DNA of 64,000 bases, taken from NCBI RefSeq assembly GCF_000421265.1, contig NZ_ATWN01000004.1:186001-250000 (forward strand), in the 5' to 3' direction. Below, piece after piece: positions 41,689-50,699 of this stretch; the first letter of the stretch is position 1; the number at the start of each line of letters is the position of its first letter. The translations under genes were made by a program, and so were the position numbers. The notes under the pieces were generated by a model. The model was not told where the DNA came from, did no database searches, and was given only the letters and a program-made list of their open reading frames with translations. This DNA comes from Thalassospira lucentensis MCCC 1A00383 = DSM 14000 (GTDB lineage: Bacteria > Pseudomonadota > Alphaproteobacteria > Rhodospirillales > Thalassospiraceae).

Positions 41689-44493
41689 TTAAGACGGGTT
41701 TTCATCTGAGGGTGTTTTGGTCAGAAACGCCCGTGTCTGCTCAATCGCCTCGCGCAATCCAACCCGCTGCACATCGACGTCTTCGGGGAAGGCGCCCAAA
41801 AGCCGTGATGGCATCCGGTTATCAAGCAGGACAAACACGCCGCGATCTTCGGCGCGCCGCACAAGACGGCCAAACGCCTGTTTCATGCGCAGGCGGGTGA
41901 GCATGTCGTCGTAGCGCGCGCCGTGGAATGCCGCCTTGCGTGCGCGGTGCAAGATATCGGGGCGCGGCCATGGGACGCGGTCAAAGACAATCAGGCGCAG
42001 GCTATCGCCCGGCACATCAACACCGTCGCGCACTGCATCGGTTCCGAGCAAGCAGGCATCGCGCTCGACCCGGAAAATATCAATCAGGGTGGATACATCC
42101 ATGCCGTCAATATGCTGGGCCAGCAATTGTAACCCGGCATCATCCATCGGCCCGGTCAGGCGTTCGTAAATGGCGCGCAGGCGCGTGATGGCGGTAAACA
42201 GCCCAAGTGCACCGCCGCCCGATGCCAAAAACAGTTCCCGGTACGCCGCGGCAATATGGTCGGGGTTATCACGGCCCAGATCATTGACGATGAAAACGCG
42301 GGTTTGTTCGCGGTAGTTATACGGGCTTTTCATTGCAGCCCGGATGGCGGGCAGCGGCATGTGTGATGCGCCTGTGCGGTCCTCGGCGACGTGCCAGTCG
42401 AAATCTTCATCGCCGGTGCCATCGCGAAGGGTGGCGGACGTCACCACCATGCCATGCGCGGTAGGGGCAAGGGCGGATGTCAGCGGCAAGGTTGGGTCAA
42501 GATAATGGCGGTGCATGCCAACATCAAAATCGCGGCCAAACTGGCGTTCAATGGCAAACCATTCGACAAACGCCGCCGGAGTATTTTCAACCAAGGACGC
42601 CAGCATTTCGCGCCATGCAGCAACCTGCATGATGGCGCGCCGTTCGAGCGACCGGATCGCGGCGTCAAGGCGCTGACGTTCAGCTGATTCAAGTTCATCG
42701 GCCTTTTCGTCCAACATATGTGCGATGATTTTAATCAGCAATTTTGCCGGTTTTTCCATGGCGGCAAGTGCACGGTCCAGATCGGCGGCACTGGCGAGAA
42801 CTCCGTCAATGGCCGGTTTGCAATCGGTTTCAATTGAATAGCCCCGGTCGCCATCCGCCGCACGGGCCAGCACCTGTGCGCGGACATGGGCCAAAAAGGC
42901 CTCAGCCGGGCCTTTGGCATGTTCCGATCCATCATGAATGCGCAACAGCCACCCCTGTTCGGGCAAACATTGGGCGGCGACAATCACCGCATTGACCGCA
43001 TCGCGCAGCTCATCGCGATCAACAATCAGGGTTTCAAGCCGTTGTTTTAAACCGCGTGCACGCGATGATCCTTTTTGCTCCGCGCCGAGCAACCAGCGGC
43101 GCAGTTCCTGCCCTTCCTGTCCTGTCAGATGGGCGGAAAAGGCCTTATCGGCGGCATCAAACAAATGATGGCCTTCGTCAAAGACATAGCGTGACGGCAT
43201 GGAGGCATCATCAAGCCCGCCCAAGGCGGCCTGCACCATCACCAGCGCATGGTTGGCCACCACGATTTCGGCCGAGCGGGCACGACGCACGGTTTTTTCG
43301 ATAAAGCAGCGCGAATAATGCGGGCAGGCGGCGTAAATACATTCGCCGCGCTGATCGGCAAGTGCGCCGGTAAAGCGGTTACCGATCAATTCGGTCAGCC
43401 ATGCCGGGAAATCCCCGCCGACCATATCGCCGTCACGGGTATGCAGCGCCCAGCGCGCAATCAGGCCCAGCGGGGTTGCCTGATGGGGTTGCTGGTTCAG
43501 CGGCCTTTGGGCTTCTTCGAAATTCAAAAGACAGAAATAGTTTTCCCGGCCTTTGCGGACAACTGCCTTAAGCCGTTTGTCCTTGGGATCGGTATAAAGG
43601 CGGTCTAGTTCCTGATCGATCTGGCGTTGCAGGTTGCGGGTGTAAGTTGAAATCCACACCGCACCGTCGTTTTTCTGTGCCCAAAGCGATGCCGGGGCAA
43701 CGTAACCCAACGTTTTGCCCGTCCCCGTTCCGGCCTCGGCCAGAACGATGTTGGGCGCGCCATCATGAAGACGCGGGCCGAATGCCGAACAGACCGATGA
43801 CGCATAATCGGCCTGTTGCGGGCGTTCTTCGGCTCCGTCGCCCAGAAGTTCTTTCAGGCGTTTACGCGCATCCTTGGGATCAACTGGATTATTGGCCGGG
43901 GGCGGGGGCGGGGCATGTTCGGCCCATTCGCCAAGTTTCTTCCAGACTTTCAATCCTTCATAGACCGCATAGCGATGCGGCCCGTCACCATCTGCCCCCA
44001 AGGCGGCCAGAACCGGCACACCCCACGGCCAATGCCCGCGTGCCATCGGCCATGCGATGGCAAGGGCGGGGGCGCGTTTGTTACGATGAAGGGTGGCAAG
44101 TTCTTGTAAAAGGCGTTTCATCGCCTCGGCCAGGGCTTCGGCCTGTCCGATCAGATCGTCACAGGGTTTTTGCCCGGTGGCCAGCGCAATGCCACGCGGG
44201 GTCGGCACACAAAATTGTGCTGGGCGGACAAAGGCAAACAGTTCGAGCAAATCATGGGCCGGAAACGGATCGGTTTTCAAACGCCGCGCGCAGGCAGGCG
44301 TATGCACCAAAATCGGGCGGGTTGACCGCGCCCGTTTGGCCGCAGCCCCATGCGGGAGTTCTTCAATCTCGCCATCGGGGGATAAAAACACAGCATGGCG
44401 CAATCCCACGACCATGACCGGCGCGTTGGGTGGATTGAAACGGGGTGTGTTTTCGTCGGAACGATCATCGAACATTTGAGGCACTATAAGCAT
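41689..44493 (-). CDS. DinG-like ATP-dependent DNA helicase (XPD-type, Fe-S)
   Basis: A 934-residue superfamily 2 helicase. Motif I is AEAGTGTGKTLGYVAP and the DEAH box is VFDEGHHLFD. The Fe-S cysteines are present: one in ENYFCLLNF and three in ECIYAACPHYSRC, as in XPD/DinG. C-terminal motif VI is KQAFGRLVRRAEDRGVF. It has an N-terminal extension of about 220 residues (MVVGLRHAVFLSPDGEIEEL onward), which gives the longer alphaproteobacterial form of this protein. It unwinds 5'-tailed DNA. The ATG at 44475 is an alternative start; neither has a strong ribosome binding site. Confidence 0.9.
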   Translation of the reverse strand: MLIVPQMFDDRSDENTPRFNPPNAPVMVVGLRHAVFLSPDGEIEELPHGAAAKRARSTRPILVHTPACARRLKTDPFPAHDLLELFAFVRPAQFCVPTPRGIALATGQKPCDDLIGQAEALAEAMKRLLQELATLHRNKRAPALAIAWPMARGHWPWGVPVLAALGADGDGPHRYAVYEGLKVWKKLGEWAEHAPPPPPANNPVDPKDARKRLKELLGDGAEERPQQADYASSVCSAFGPRLHDGAPNIVLAEAGTGTGKTLGYVAPASLWAQKNDGAVWISTYTRNLQRQIDQELDRLYTDPKDKRLKAVVRKGRENYFCLLNFEEAQRPLNQQPHQATPLGLIARWALHTRDGDMVGGDFPAWLTELIGNRFTGALADQRGECIYAACPHYSRCFIEKTVRRARSAEIVVANHALVMVQAALGGLDDASMPSRYVFDEGHHLFDAADKAFSAHLTGQEGQELRRWLLGAEQKGSSRARGLKQRLETLIVDRDELRDAVNAVIVAAQCLPEQGWLLRIHDGSEHAKGPAEAFLAHVRAQVLARAADGDRGYSIETDCKPAIDGVLASAADLDRALAAMEKPAKLLIKIIAHMLDEKADELESAERQRLDAAIRSLERRAIMQVAAWREMLASLVENTPAAFVEWFAIERQFGRDFDVGMHRHYLDPTLPLTSALAPTAHGMVVTSATLRDGTGDEDFDWHVAEDRTGASHMPLPAIRAAMKSPYNYREQTRVFIVNDLGRDNPDHIAAAYRELFLASGGGALGLFTAITRLRAIYERLTGPMDDAGLQLLAQHIDGMDVSTLIDIFRVERDACLLGTDAVRDGVDVPGDSLRLIVFDRVPWPRPDILHRARKAAFHGARYDDMLTRLRMKQAFGRLVRRAEDRGVFVLLDNRMPSRLLGAFPEDVDVQRVGLREAIEQTRAFLTKTPSDENPS

Positions 44494-44576
44494 CCCTGCA
44501 CGGTGGCGCCACCGGGGAAATTGACCTATGTTTGAATTTATAAAACTTGACCCTGATCACAAGAAGGCAGCCCTGC

Positions 44577-45428
44577 ATGGCACCGCCCAATACCCGCAAT
44601 CAACACTTCTGGCGCGACAACGCTTTGCCGTTCGTTGAACTGCGCCGTGTCGCGGACGGGCATGCGGTCTGTTATGAGCGCCACAGCCACGATACCTTTT
44701 CGATTGGTACGGTAAAGGGTGGCTACAGCACCTATTGGAACCGGGGCAAAATCCATGAAACGCAGGCCGGATCGGTGGTGATCCTGAACCCCGAAGATGT
44801 GCATGGTTGCAACCCGGTGGCGGGGGCGGACTGGTGTTATGACATGCTGTTTGTCGACCCGGACTGGCTTTTGGATCTCCAGATTGAAATTGATGCCGAT
44901 GCCGCGGGAAAGTTTGCGATGTTTTCCGATACGCTCAGCCACGATCCCTGTCTTTATGCCGGGTTGCTGGGGCTTGCCGATACGTTAAGTGATCGCGATA
45001 CAGATGTTCTGGGCAAGGAAACGGCACTGGTGTCGTTCTTTGGTGATTTGCATGTGCAGCTTGACGGTACGGGCGTTCTGGACCGTCAGGTCAGCCTGCG
45101 GACCGGGGGCAAGATGGCCGAGGTTTGTGATTATATCCGCAGCCGATGCCATGAAAATGTCAGTCTGGATGATATTTGTGGGGCGGTTGGCTATTCACGG
45201 TCTTATTTGGTACGGGTGTTCAAAAAGACATTTGGCATGACGCCATATGCCTATTTGATCAATTGCCGCGTTCAACGGGCCCGCCATGCGTTACGGCGTG
45301 GGCAAAAGATCGCCGATGTCGCCCTTGAAACCGGCTTTGCCGATCAGGCCCATTTTCAACGGATGTTTAAACGCCTGATGGCGGCGACCCCGCGCCAATA
45401 TGCACGTGCGCAGGAAATGGCCGCCTGA
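44577..45428 (+). CDS. AraC-family transcriptional regulator
   Basis: A 283-residue regulator with an N-terminal AraC_binding cupin-like domain (HDTFSIGTVKGGYSTYW, SVVILNPEDVHGCNPV) and a C-terminal double helix-turn-helix (VSLDDICGAVGYSRSYLVRV, DVALETGFADQAHFQRMFKR). The ATG at 44577 has an AAGAAGG ribosome binding site. The next gene on the opposite strand encodes a LysE exporter, and this pairing is common in proteobacteria. A terminator within a repeat element follows. Confidence 0.92.
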   Translation: MAPPNTRNQHFWRDNALPFVELRRVADGHAVCYERHSHDTFSIGTVKGGYSTYWNRGKIHETQAGSVVILNPEDVHGCNPVAGADWCYDMLFVDPDWLLDLQIEIDADAAGKFAMFSDTLSHDPCLYAGLLGLADTLSDRDTDVLGKETALVSFFGDLHVQLDGTGVLDRQVSLRTGGKMAEVCDYIRSRCHENVSLDDICGAVGYSRSYLVRVFKKTFGMTPYAYLINCRVQRARHALRRGQKIADVALETGFADQAHFQRMFKRLMAATPRQYARAQEMAA

Positions 45429-45450
45429 TTTTCCCGACATAAAGTACATG

Positions 45451-45524
45451 GATGCCCGCCTTCGCGGGTATGACAAATTTGAGGGACGTTTCAAGTTCCC
45501 GTCATTCCCGCGACGGCGGGAATC
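45451..45524. repeat. Pair of inverted 24-bp palindromic repeats (REP/BIME-like)
   Basis: Two copies of one 24-bp unit face each other. Copy 1 is 45451-45474 and contains GCCCGCCTTCGCGGG. Copy 2 is 45501-45524; its reverse complement differs from copy 1 at only three positions. Each unit is itself a GC-rich palindrome. The arrangement, in an intergenic gap between convergent genes, resembles REP-type elements. Copy 2 also forms a terminator. No other copy was seen in the window. Confidence 0.7.
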
Positions 45525-45530
45525 TTTTTT
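45504..45530 (+). terminator. Terminator of the AraC gene
   Basis: ATTCCCGC (45504-45511) pairs with GCGGGAAT (45516-45523) around GACG and is followed by C and six T. It coincides with the second repeat unit. Confidence 0.75.
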
Positions 45531-45560
45531 AGGCTTGAGCTGTGTTGACGGTCTTCGGGA

Positions 45561-46175
45561 TTATCCCAAAATCAAATACACTGCACTGGCCGCCAGCAAT
45601 CCGGCCATCACGCGGTTAAAGGTTTTGATGCGGTCCGGGTTGCCCAGAAAACGGCCCAGAAACGCCCCGGCATAGGCCCAGCAGGCGACCGAGGCGAAGC
45701 ACACCACAAAGTAAATCGCGGTAAATTCCCAGATCAGGGTCGGCGCACCAGACGCGGCATAGGCGCCCATCCCGGCGATGGACGCCAGCCAAGCCTTGGG
45801 ATTAACCCATTGCATCAGCGCCCCGGTGATGGCCGAGGGGCCGGACCCAGCATCGCGTTTACCAAGTTCGCCGCTGCTGACAAACAGCTTCCACGCCATG
45901 AACAGCAAAAACGCCACCCCTGCCCATTGAATGATCGTGGTCATTTGCGGGAAGGCGGTTAGCAATTCATGCAAGCCCAGCCCGATCAAAAGCAGCAACA
46001 GGCAAAACCCCGCCGTGGCACCAAACACCAGACGCAGTGACGCACGGAAACCAAACTGCACCCCGGAGCTTAGAACGATGATATTGACCGGGCCGGGGGT
46101 GATGGAGGCGGCAAGGGCGAAGGCCGCCATCGACAGATACAGGCTTATGGGGATTGTACTGGTGGCGGCAAACAT
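45561..46175 (-). CDS. LysE-family amino acid / metabolite exporter
   Basis: A 204-residue, six-helix exporter of the LysE/RhtB superfamily. The first helix carries AFALAASITPGPVNIIVL, the family signature. The second loop has GFRASLRLVFGATAGF. The ATG at 46175 was chosen because it gives the usual family length and N-terminus. It exports amino acids or related compounds. The convergent AraC-family gene is a likely regulator by context. Confidence 0.9.
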   Translation of the reverse strand: MFAATSTIPISLYLSMAAFALAASITPGPVNIIVLSSGVQFGFRASLRLVFGATAGFCLLLLLIGLGLHELLTAFPQMTTIIQWAGVAFLLFMAWKLFVSSGELGKRDAGSGPSAITGALMQWVNPKAWLASIAGMGAYAASGAPTLIWEFTAIYFVVCFASVACWAYAGAFLGRFLGNPDRIKTFNRVMAGLLAASAVYLILG

Positions 46176-46297
46176 GGGGCGTTTCCTCTGATCGGCGTGG
46201 TGGTATTCTTTGCTGTCAGAATGGCGCATCGGGTGCCGGGTTTATTGAACGAAATTGCTCTTTTGCTGTTTTCATTCGGACATTCAGATCCCAGGTC

Positions 46298-46341
46298 AAA
46301 AAAAGCGCAACGGAACGATGGGTTCGGTTGCGCTAGTTTTT
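46298..46341. terminator. Bidirectional intrinsic terminator
   Basis: A run of seven A, then AGCGCAAC (46304-46311) pairing with GTTGCGCT (46327-46334), then AG and five T. It separates the LysE gene from the small gene at 46399, both on the minus strand, and should end transcripts of the latter. Confidence 0.75.
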
Positions 46342-46398
46342 GGCCGTCAGTGGTCTGAACCCATTCGGGTTCGTTGGTAGGTCGGTCGTAGACTGGTT

Positions 46399-46761
46399 CT
46401 AACTCAGTTCCATCAACAGGCTTGCGCATGAGGCGGCAATTTCATCTGTTGGTGCATCGCTGCCGGGCATGGTGGCCCAGCCTTTGGCGATGACGAAATC
46501 ATCCCGCTTATATGAGCTTTCCTCCTTTAAGGCGGCAAGCTGTTCGGTTTGATTGTTGGGTGTGAGCATTTTGAACTGGGCAACGCAAATAGGGGCCATA
46601 GCCGCGATTGCCGATTGTTTGCCGCTGTCGTCTGCCATCTCTTGTGCTGTACTGCCCGATACGACTGTATCGGTGCTAAAGCCGACAATCGTGATGAGGG
46701 CCGCACCGATAATGCCGCCCCATATTCCGGGTTTGACCCATGCGGGGATTGTAACTGGCAT
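46399..46761 (-). CDS. Small membrane-anchored hypothetical protein
   Basis: A 120-residue protein with one N-terminal hydrophobic segment (about 11-30, GIWGGIIGAALITIVGF) and a small exported or cytoplasmic domain with two cysteines (PICVAQF and SCASLLME), which could form a disulfide if periplasmic. I do not recognise a function. An AAGGAA ribosome binding site precedes the ATG. Its promoter lies in the strongly A+T-rich region to the right. Confidence 0.75.
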   Translation of the reverse strand: MPVTIPAWVKPGIWGGIIGAALITIVGFSTDTVVSGSTAQEMADDSGKQSAIAAMAPICVAQFKMLTPNNQTEQLAALKEESSYKRDDFVIAKGWATMPGSDAPTDEIAASCASLLMELS

Positions 46762-46955
46762 AATAAAAATTCCTTACTTCAAACGATGATAAAGTATTTT
46801 ACATCGCGATATGAAATATAAGGGGAACATGATTTTAAAATAATAGCGAAAGAATTATATTTTTATATTAAATGAACCAATGTAATTGGCGAAAAATTAT
46901 TTTAAATGAAATCAAAATTACTTAATTTTATTTTCGATTATTTTTATGTTTTTGA
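46762..46955. other. A+T-rich intergenic region
   Basis: These 194 bp are far richer in A+T than the rest of the window, with long stretches of A and T, especially 46835-46955. They should contain the promoter of the small gene at 46399. No gene or hairpin is convincing. Confidence 0.5.
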
Positions 46956-47411
46956 TCAGTTTGAAATGATCGACGCGATCCATGTCGCGCCCCCGGCAAT
47001 CAGAGTATAGCGCACTGCCTTGCCAATGGTGACAAGGATCAGAAACGGTACAAAGCGCACACGCATGACACCGGCAAGCAGGGTCAGCGGATCGCCAATG
47101 ACCGGCAACCATGCCAAAAGCAATGACCAAAGCCCGTATTTGCCAAACCAGTGTGACGCCCGATCCAGCGCATCGGGGGAGACCGGAAACCATCGGCGGT
47201 TTTTGAAGCGATCAACAAAAAGGCCGAGGGCCCAGTTGACCGTTGATCCCAAAACATTCCCGGCTGTTGCAACCGCCACCAACCCCCACACAGCATGATC
47301 GCCCGATGCCACCAGTGCGGCCAAGGCCGCCTCGGACGTGCCGGGCAGGAGGGTGGCGGATGTGAAGGCCGACAAAAACAGCCCGACCATCACTGTGAAT
47401 GTTGTGATCAT
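46956..47411 (-). CDS. YqaA-family (SNARE-associated/VTT-like) membrane protein
   Basis: A 151-residue protein with four or five hydrophobic segments. The pattern FLSAFTSATLLPGTSEAALA, VATAGNVLGSTVNWALG and the motif WLPVIGDPLTLLAGVMRV match YqaA, a short relative of the DedA/VTT family thought to act in lipid or membrane homeostasis. It is transcribed toward the A+T-rich gap. Confidence 0.85.
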   Translation of the reverse strand: MITTFTVMVGLFLSAFTSATLLPGTSEAALAALVASGDHAVWGLVAVATAGNVLGSTVNWALGLFVDRFKNRRWFPVSPDALDRASHWFGKYGLWSLLLAWLPVIGDPLTLLAGVMRVRFVPFLILVTIGKAVRYTLIAGGATWIASIISN

Positions 47412-47522
47412 GAGGTTCGATTAGCGCGGATTGGCGCACCCGTCCAGTGATTAGAATTTCACGCCAGCCCGTTGCGTGCGTCATTCAACCAACCAGGATT
47501 TAAATCGTGTGAGGATTGAGAC

Positions 47523-49136
47523 ATGCAGGTCACCCGGGCCAATAGTAATGCGCAATTCCTGTTGGACGGGAATGCGTATTTTGCACGGCTTCATCAAAGC
47601 CTTGATGGTGTGATTGCGGCGGGTGTGGGCGGCAATCGGTTCGTGCGATTGGCATTTTGGCAGATTGCACCTGATGCTTTTCTGCCCGGTTATGGCGGGG
47701 GTGCTGGCGCACTTTTGATCGACAAGCTTGAGGCCATTGCACGTTTGGGCATTCGGGTAGAAATCATTGCCTGGGCCGGGGCGCAGGTTCTCAATAACGT
47801 TGTGCCTGAGATGAAATCTGGCTGGAAGACGCGTGCATGGGTTCAGCAGGTCAATAATCGCAACGCGGGTGCTGGCGCCTATCGGCCCATTCAGATCTAT
47901 ATGGAATCATATGGGCGGCGGACTTTTGGGATGAGTACGCATCAAAAAATTGTTGTTCTGTCGAATGGTGCTTTGAAAGAAGCCTATGTCGGGGGCATGA
48001 ACATGGCGCACAAATATCTGTCGTCAGATGTGCATGATCCGGAAAACTGGTGGCACGATGCGGCTGTTCGTGTCACCGGTCTGATTGTCGATGATATTGA
48101 AGGCGAATGGGTGCGGCGCTGGAACAAACAACAAGCGTTGCTGGCACCTGCGGCAACAATCGGTGTAGCCGGTGCTGACCCTGCCAATCTGACGATTACG
48201 ATGATGACGACCAACTCGGAAGCCAACCCGGCGGAGCGTGATATTCGCGCAGGATTGCAAGCAAGGATCGCTGCGGCTGCGAACTATGTCTATCTTGAGA
48301 ACTATGCCTTAACCGATCCATCTATTGTCGAAGACCTTGCGACCTTTAAGCAGGGCGGGGGAACCGTCATTCCGGTTGTTAACCATCCGGCAAACACGAC
48401 GATGGACGGTTTCGAGGCGTTTTCCTATCTGATGTATTACACCTATGTGGAGTTGGCGCTGGCCGATTTGAACGCGTTTGATGCGGCAGACAGCTGGCGC
48501 GGACGCCTCGGCCCATTAACCAACTATGTCGCCGCCGGTGTGGTTGGCGCACATGTTGATAAGGCGGGCTACAACCCGGCCAACATGGCGACACTTAATC
48601 CTGCGACGTCATATAGTGTCGCTTTTAATGCTGGGCCAGGGGGGGCGCCAAGGCGTATTGGGCTTCGTTATATCTGGGATATTACGGCCAACAATGACGT
48701 GATGTTCGCGCCCAAGACATATCGACATAACGACCCGACGAAATGGACATATCCGCATTCGAAAGTTGCAATCATCGATGATCAGTACGTGATGGTCGGT
48801 ACCAGCAACTGGACCTATCGTTCCATGCAGTATGACGGCGAAATCATCCTTGAAATTGATGATGGGGCGTTTGCGCAAGCCGTCCGTGCGCAACTGTTTG
48901 CACACTGGCAGATGCCCGGTGCGGCTGCTGCTGGCGGGGCTGCGGGTGTTGGGGCTGCTTGGTTGCTTGATGCTACGGCAAATCAGGTTGCATGGACGGG
49001 GAATGCATTCGCCCTGAGTGAAACGCGGCTGGTTCCGTTGGCGTTTGACGATTTTATACATCCGATTTCCCGGGAGGCTTGGAGAAAGAGTCTTTCTTCC
49101 GCCAGCCTGGCATCAATCGGATCATCGTTTTTCTAA
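47523..49136 (+). CDS. Phospholipase D-like protein with two HKD motifs
   Basis: A 537-residue member of the phospholipase D superfamily. The first motif is HQKIVVLSNG: H140 and K142 are present, but the usual Asp is Ser147. The second, HSKVAIIDDQYVMVGTSNW, is complete (H412, K414, D419, then GTSNW). The fold has two halves, as in bacterial PLD enzymes and toxins. There is no signal peptide. A GAGGAT ribosome binding site precedes the ATG. The next gene, 43 bp on, encodes a small helical protein, which may be a partner. Possible roles include a lipase, a nuclease or a secreted effector; sequence alone does not choose. Confidence 0.85.
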   Translation: MQVTRANSNAQFLLDGNAYFARLHQSLDGVIAAGVGGNRFVRLAFWQIAPDAFLPGYGGGAGALLIDKLEAIARLGIRVEIIAWAGAQVLNNVVPEMKSGWKTRAWVQQVNNRNAGAGAYRPIQIYMESYGRRTFGMSTHQKIVVLSNGALKEAYVGGMNMAHKYLSSDVHDPENWWHDAAVRVTGLIVDDIEGEWVRRWNKQQALLAPAATIGVAGADPANLTITMMTTNSEANPAERDIRAGLQARIAAAANYVYLENYALTDPSIVEDLATFKQGGGTVIPVVNHPANTTMDGFEAFSYLMYYTYVELALADLNAFDAADSWRGRLGPLTNYVAAGVVGAHVDKAGYNPANMATLNPATSYSVAFNAGPGGAPRRIGLRYIWDITANNDVMFAPKTYRHNDPTKWTYPHSKVAIIDDQYVMVGTSNWTYRSMQYDGEIILEIDDGAFAQAVRAQLFAHWQMPGAAAAGGAAGVGAAWLLDATANQVAWTGNAFALSETRLVPLAFDDFIHPISREAWRKSLSSASLASIGSSFF

Positions 49137-49179
49137 GGTTTTATCTGAACACGGCAAACAGATTTAAGAGGAGAAAGTC

Positions 49180-49602
49180 ATGGCGGATGGTCTTTTCGTG
49201 CAATTGAGCAGCCAAGCTTGGTCGCAATACAAATCGGTGACGTCACGCGACACCAGTTATCTCACGCTGCTTGAGCCTAAGTATCAGACCTTTTTGTCTG
49301 CTGCGGGCAAGGTCGATGCGTCTATGGCAAAACTGACGACACCGCCAAAGGCCGATCAGATCAGCCCTGTTGCGGATGCTGTCACCCTGATGGAATCGGC
49401 TCAATCCGGAATTATCCAGATCATCGAGAAATTTGTGCAAATGGATGCGCAGGCTGTAAAAAGCACCGGGACGGTCAATCAGAAGACCCTGTCTGACAAG
49501 AATGCGCAGGAACAAAGCACAGATCAGGACTTTCAGCTCGCGATTGATGGTGTCGTCTATCAGGCGCAAGTGCGGCTGGCCGCCGCAAGCGCAGAAGTGT
49601 AA
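49180..49602 (+). CDS. Small helical protein, partner of the phospholipase D-like gene
   Basis: A 140-residue protein that I do not recognise. It is mostly alpha-helical, has no cysteine, no signal peptide and no membrane segment, and is rich in Gln, Ser, Ala and Lys. The start has a strong ribosome binding site (AGAGGAGAA). It follows the phospholipase D-like gene by 43 bp on the same strand. It may be an immunity protein, chaperone or structural partner. This is inferred from position only. Confidence 0.7.
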   Translation: MADGLFVQLSSQAWSQYKSVTSRDTSYLTLLEPKYQTFLSAAGKVDASMAKLTTPPKADQISPVADAVTLMESAQSGIIQIIEKFVQMDAQAVKSTGTVNQKTLSDKNAQEQSTDQDFQLAIDGVVYQAQVRLAAASAEV

Positions 49603-49663
49603 GCAACTGCGATAGGGCGGCCAAGACCCAAGCCCAATACACGAGCCCGGCTCGCTTGAAGAA

Positions 49664-49960
49664 TTATGATTTCAGCGAAAACTTACGCACATCAAGCGGT
49701 TCGGCAAGGATTTCATCTTTGCTGTCGGCAAAGGCGCGCAGGTAAGGTTGTTCGAAGTGAAGGGCGAGATCTTCTTCGGACCGCCAGTTTTCATAGGCCA
49801 TCCAGACCGCAGGATCGTCCTTGGACTGGTGCATGTCATAACTGATGCAGCCTTCTTCGGCGCGCGATGGTTCGACAAGGGCCAAAAGGCGTTTGCCAAG
49901 TTCTTCTTCCATGCCCGGTTTTGCACGTGAAAAGACGACGAGAGTAAGCGGGTTTGACAT
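49664..49960 (-). CDS. Antibiotic biosynthesis monooxygenase (ABM) domain protein
   Basis: A 98-residue dimeric ferredoxin-like fold of the ABM family (YgiN-like quinol monooxygenases). It has LTLVVFSRAKPGMEEELGKR, EEGCISYDMHQSKDDP and AVWMAYENWRSEEDLALHFE, all family patterns. Members oxidise quinols or handle small aromatic compounds. The ATG has AGGAAAC as ribosome binding site. Confidence 0.9.
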   Translation of the reverse strand: MSNPLTLVVFSRAKPGMEEELGKRLLALVEPSRAEEGCISYDMHQSKDDPAVWMAYENWRSEEDLALHFEQPYLRAFADSKDEILAEPLDVRKFSLKS

Positions 49961-50056
49961 ACGGGTTTCCTGATTCTGAATAGTATTTTTTGATGGGCAG
50001 GATCATCGGGCGACACCGCTGATCGGGCAACTGTTATTTGCCAACCGGCAAAAGAA

Positions 50057-50084
50057 AGGCCCGGTGCAGGGGAACACCGGGCCT
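50057..50084 (-). terminator. Terminator downstream of ohr
   Basis: AGGCCCGGTG (50057-50066) and CACCGGGCCT (50075-50084) are perfect 10-bp arms around an 8-base loop. On the minus strand the hairpin is followed by TTTCTTT, placing it after the ohr gene. Confidence 0.8.
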
Positions 50085-50138
50085 GTAAGTGCCGGTCGGC
50101 TGTTGGGGGATGCCGACCAGCAGGGGGGAACTTTAAGG

Positions 50139-50564
50139 TTAGGCAATGGTGGTGGTTACATCGACATTGCCGCGTGTTGCGTTTGAATACGGGCAGATGG
50201 TGTGGGCGGTTTCGACCAGTTTTTCTGCATCGGCCTTATCAAGCCCCGGAAGGGATACCTTTAGCGTTACCGCAAGGCCAAATCCACCGGCGGCACGCGG
50301 GCCAATGCCAACTTCCGCATTGACCGATACGTCGTTCGGGACCTTGATCTTGGTCTGGCCGGAGGCTGCTTTCATCGCGCCGATAAAGCAGGCGGAATAG
50401 CCCATGGCGAAAAGCTGTTCGGGATTGTTGCCCTCACCGCCAGCACCACCAAGTTCCTTTGGCGTGGTCAGTTTGACATCGAGACTGCCATCATCGGTTT
50501 TCGCACGGCCATCACGGCCACCGGTGGCAGAAGCATGCGCGGTATATTTGACTTCAACAGACAT
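50139..50564 (-). CDS. ohr: Organic hydroperoxide resistance protein Ohr
   Basis: A 141-residue OsmC/Ohr-family peroxidase that reduces organic hydroperoxides using two active cysteines. The first is in GYSACFIGAM (Cys59) and the second in HTICPYSNAT. The catalytic Arg (GGRDGR) and Glu (NNPEQLFA) are in place. This pattern is Ohr rather than OsmC. The ATG at 50564 is preferred because AAAGGA lies 8 nt upstream, while the upstream ATG at 50573 lies within that site. The gene is downstream of the hydrolase, 135 bp apart on the same strand, and OhrR is divergent beyond it, so the three probably form one response. Confidence 0.93.
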   Translation of the reverse strand: MSVEVKYTAHASATGGRDGRAKTDDGSLDVKLTTPKELGGAGGEGNNPEQLFAMGYSACFIGAMKAASGQTKIKVPNDVSVNAEVGIGPRAAGGFGLAVTLKVSLPGLDKADAEKLVETAHTICPYSNATRGNVDVTTTIA

Positions 50565-50699
50565 GGTTTTCATCCTTTGTTTGAACAGTGGTTCGGTGGT
50601 GGTGAGCGCCCGGCTGTCTAGGTTCGTTCCCAGATGATATGTCGCCGGGAGGCGGCGGGCGCAACTGCACCCGCCTGAATTAATGTGAAACTTTCGTGA

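Noticed and set aside
45451-45524. Short CRISPR array
   Set aside because: Only two units, and they are inverted rather than direct; no cas genes are present.
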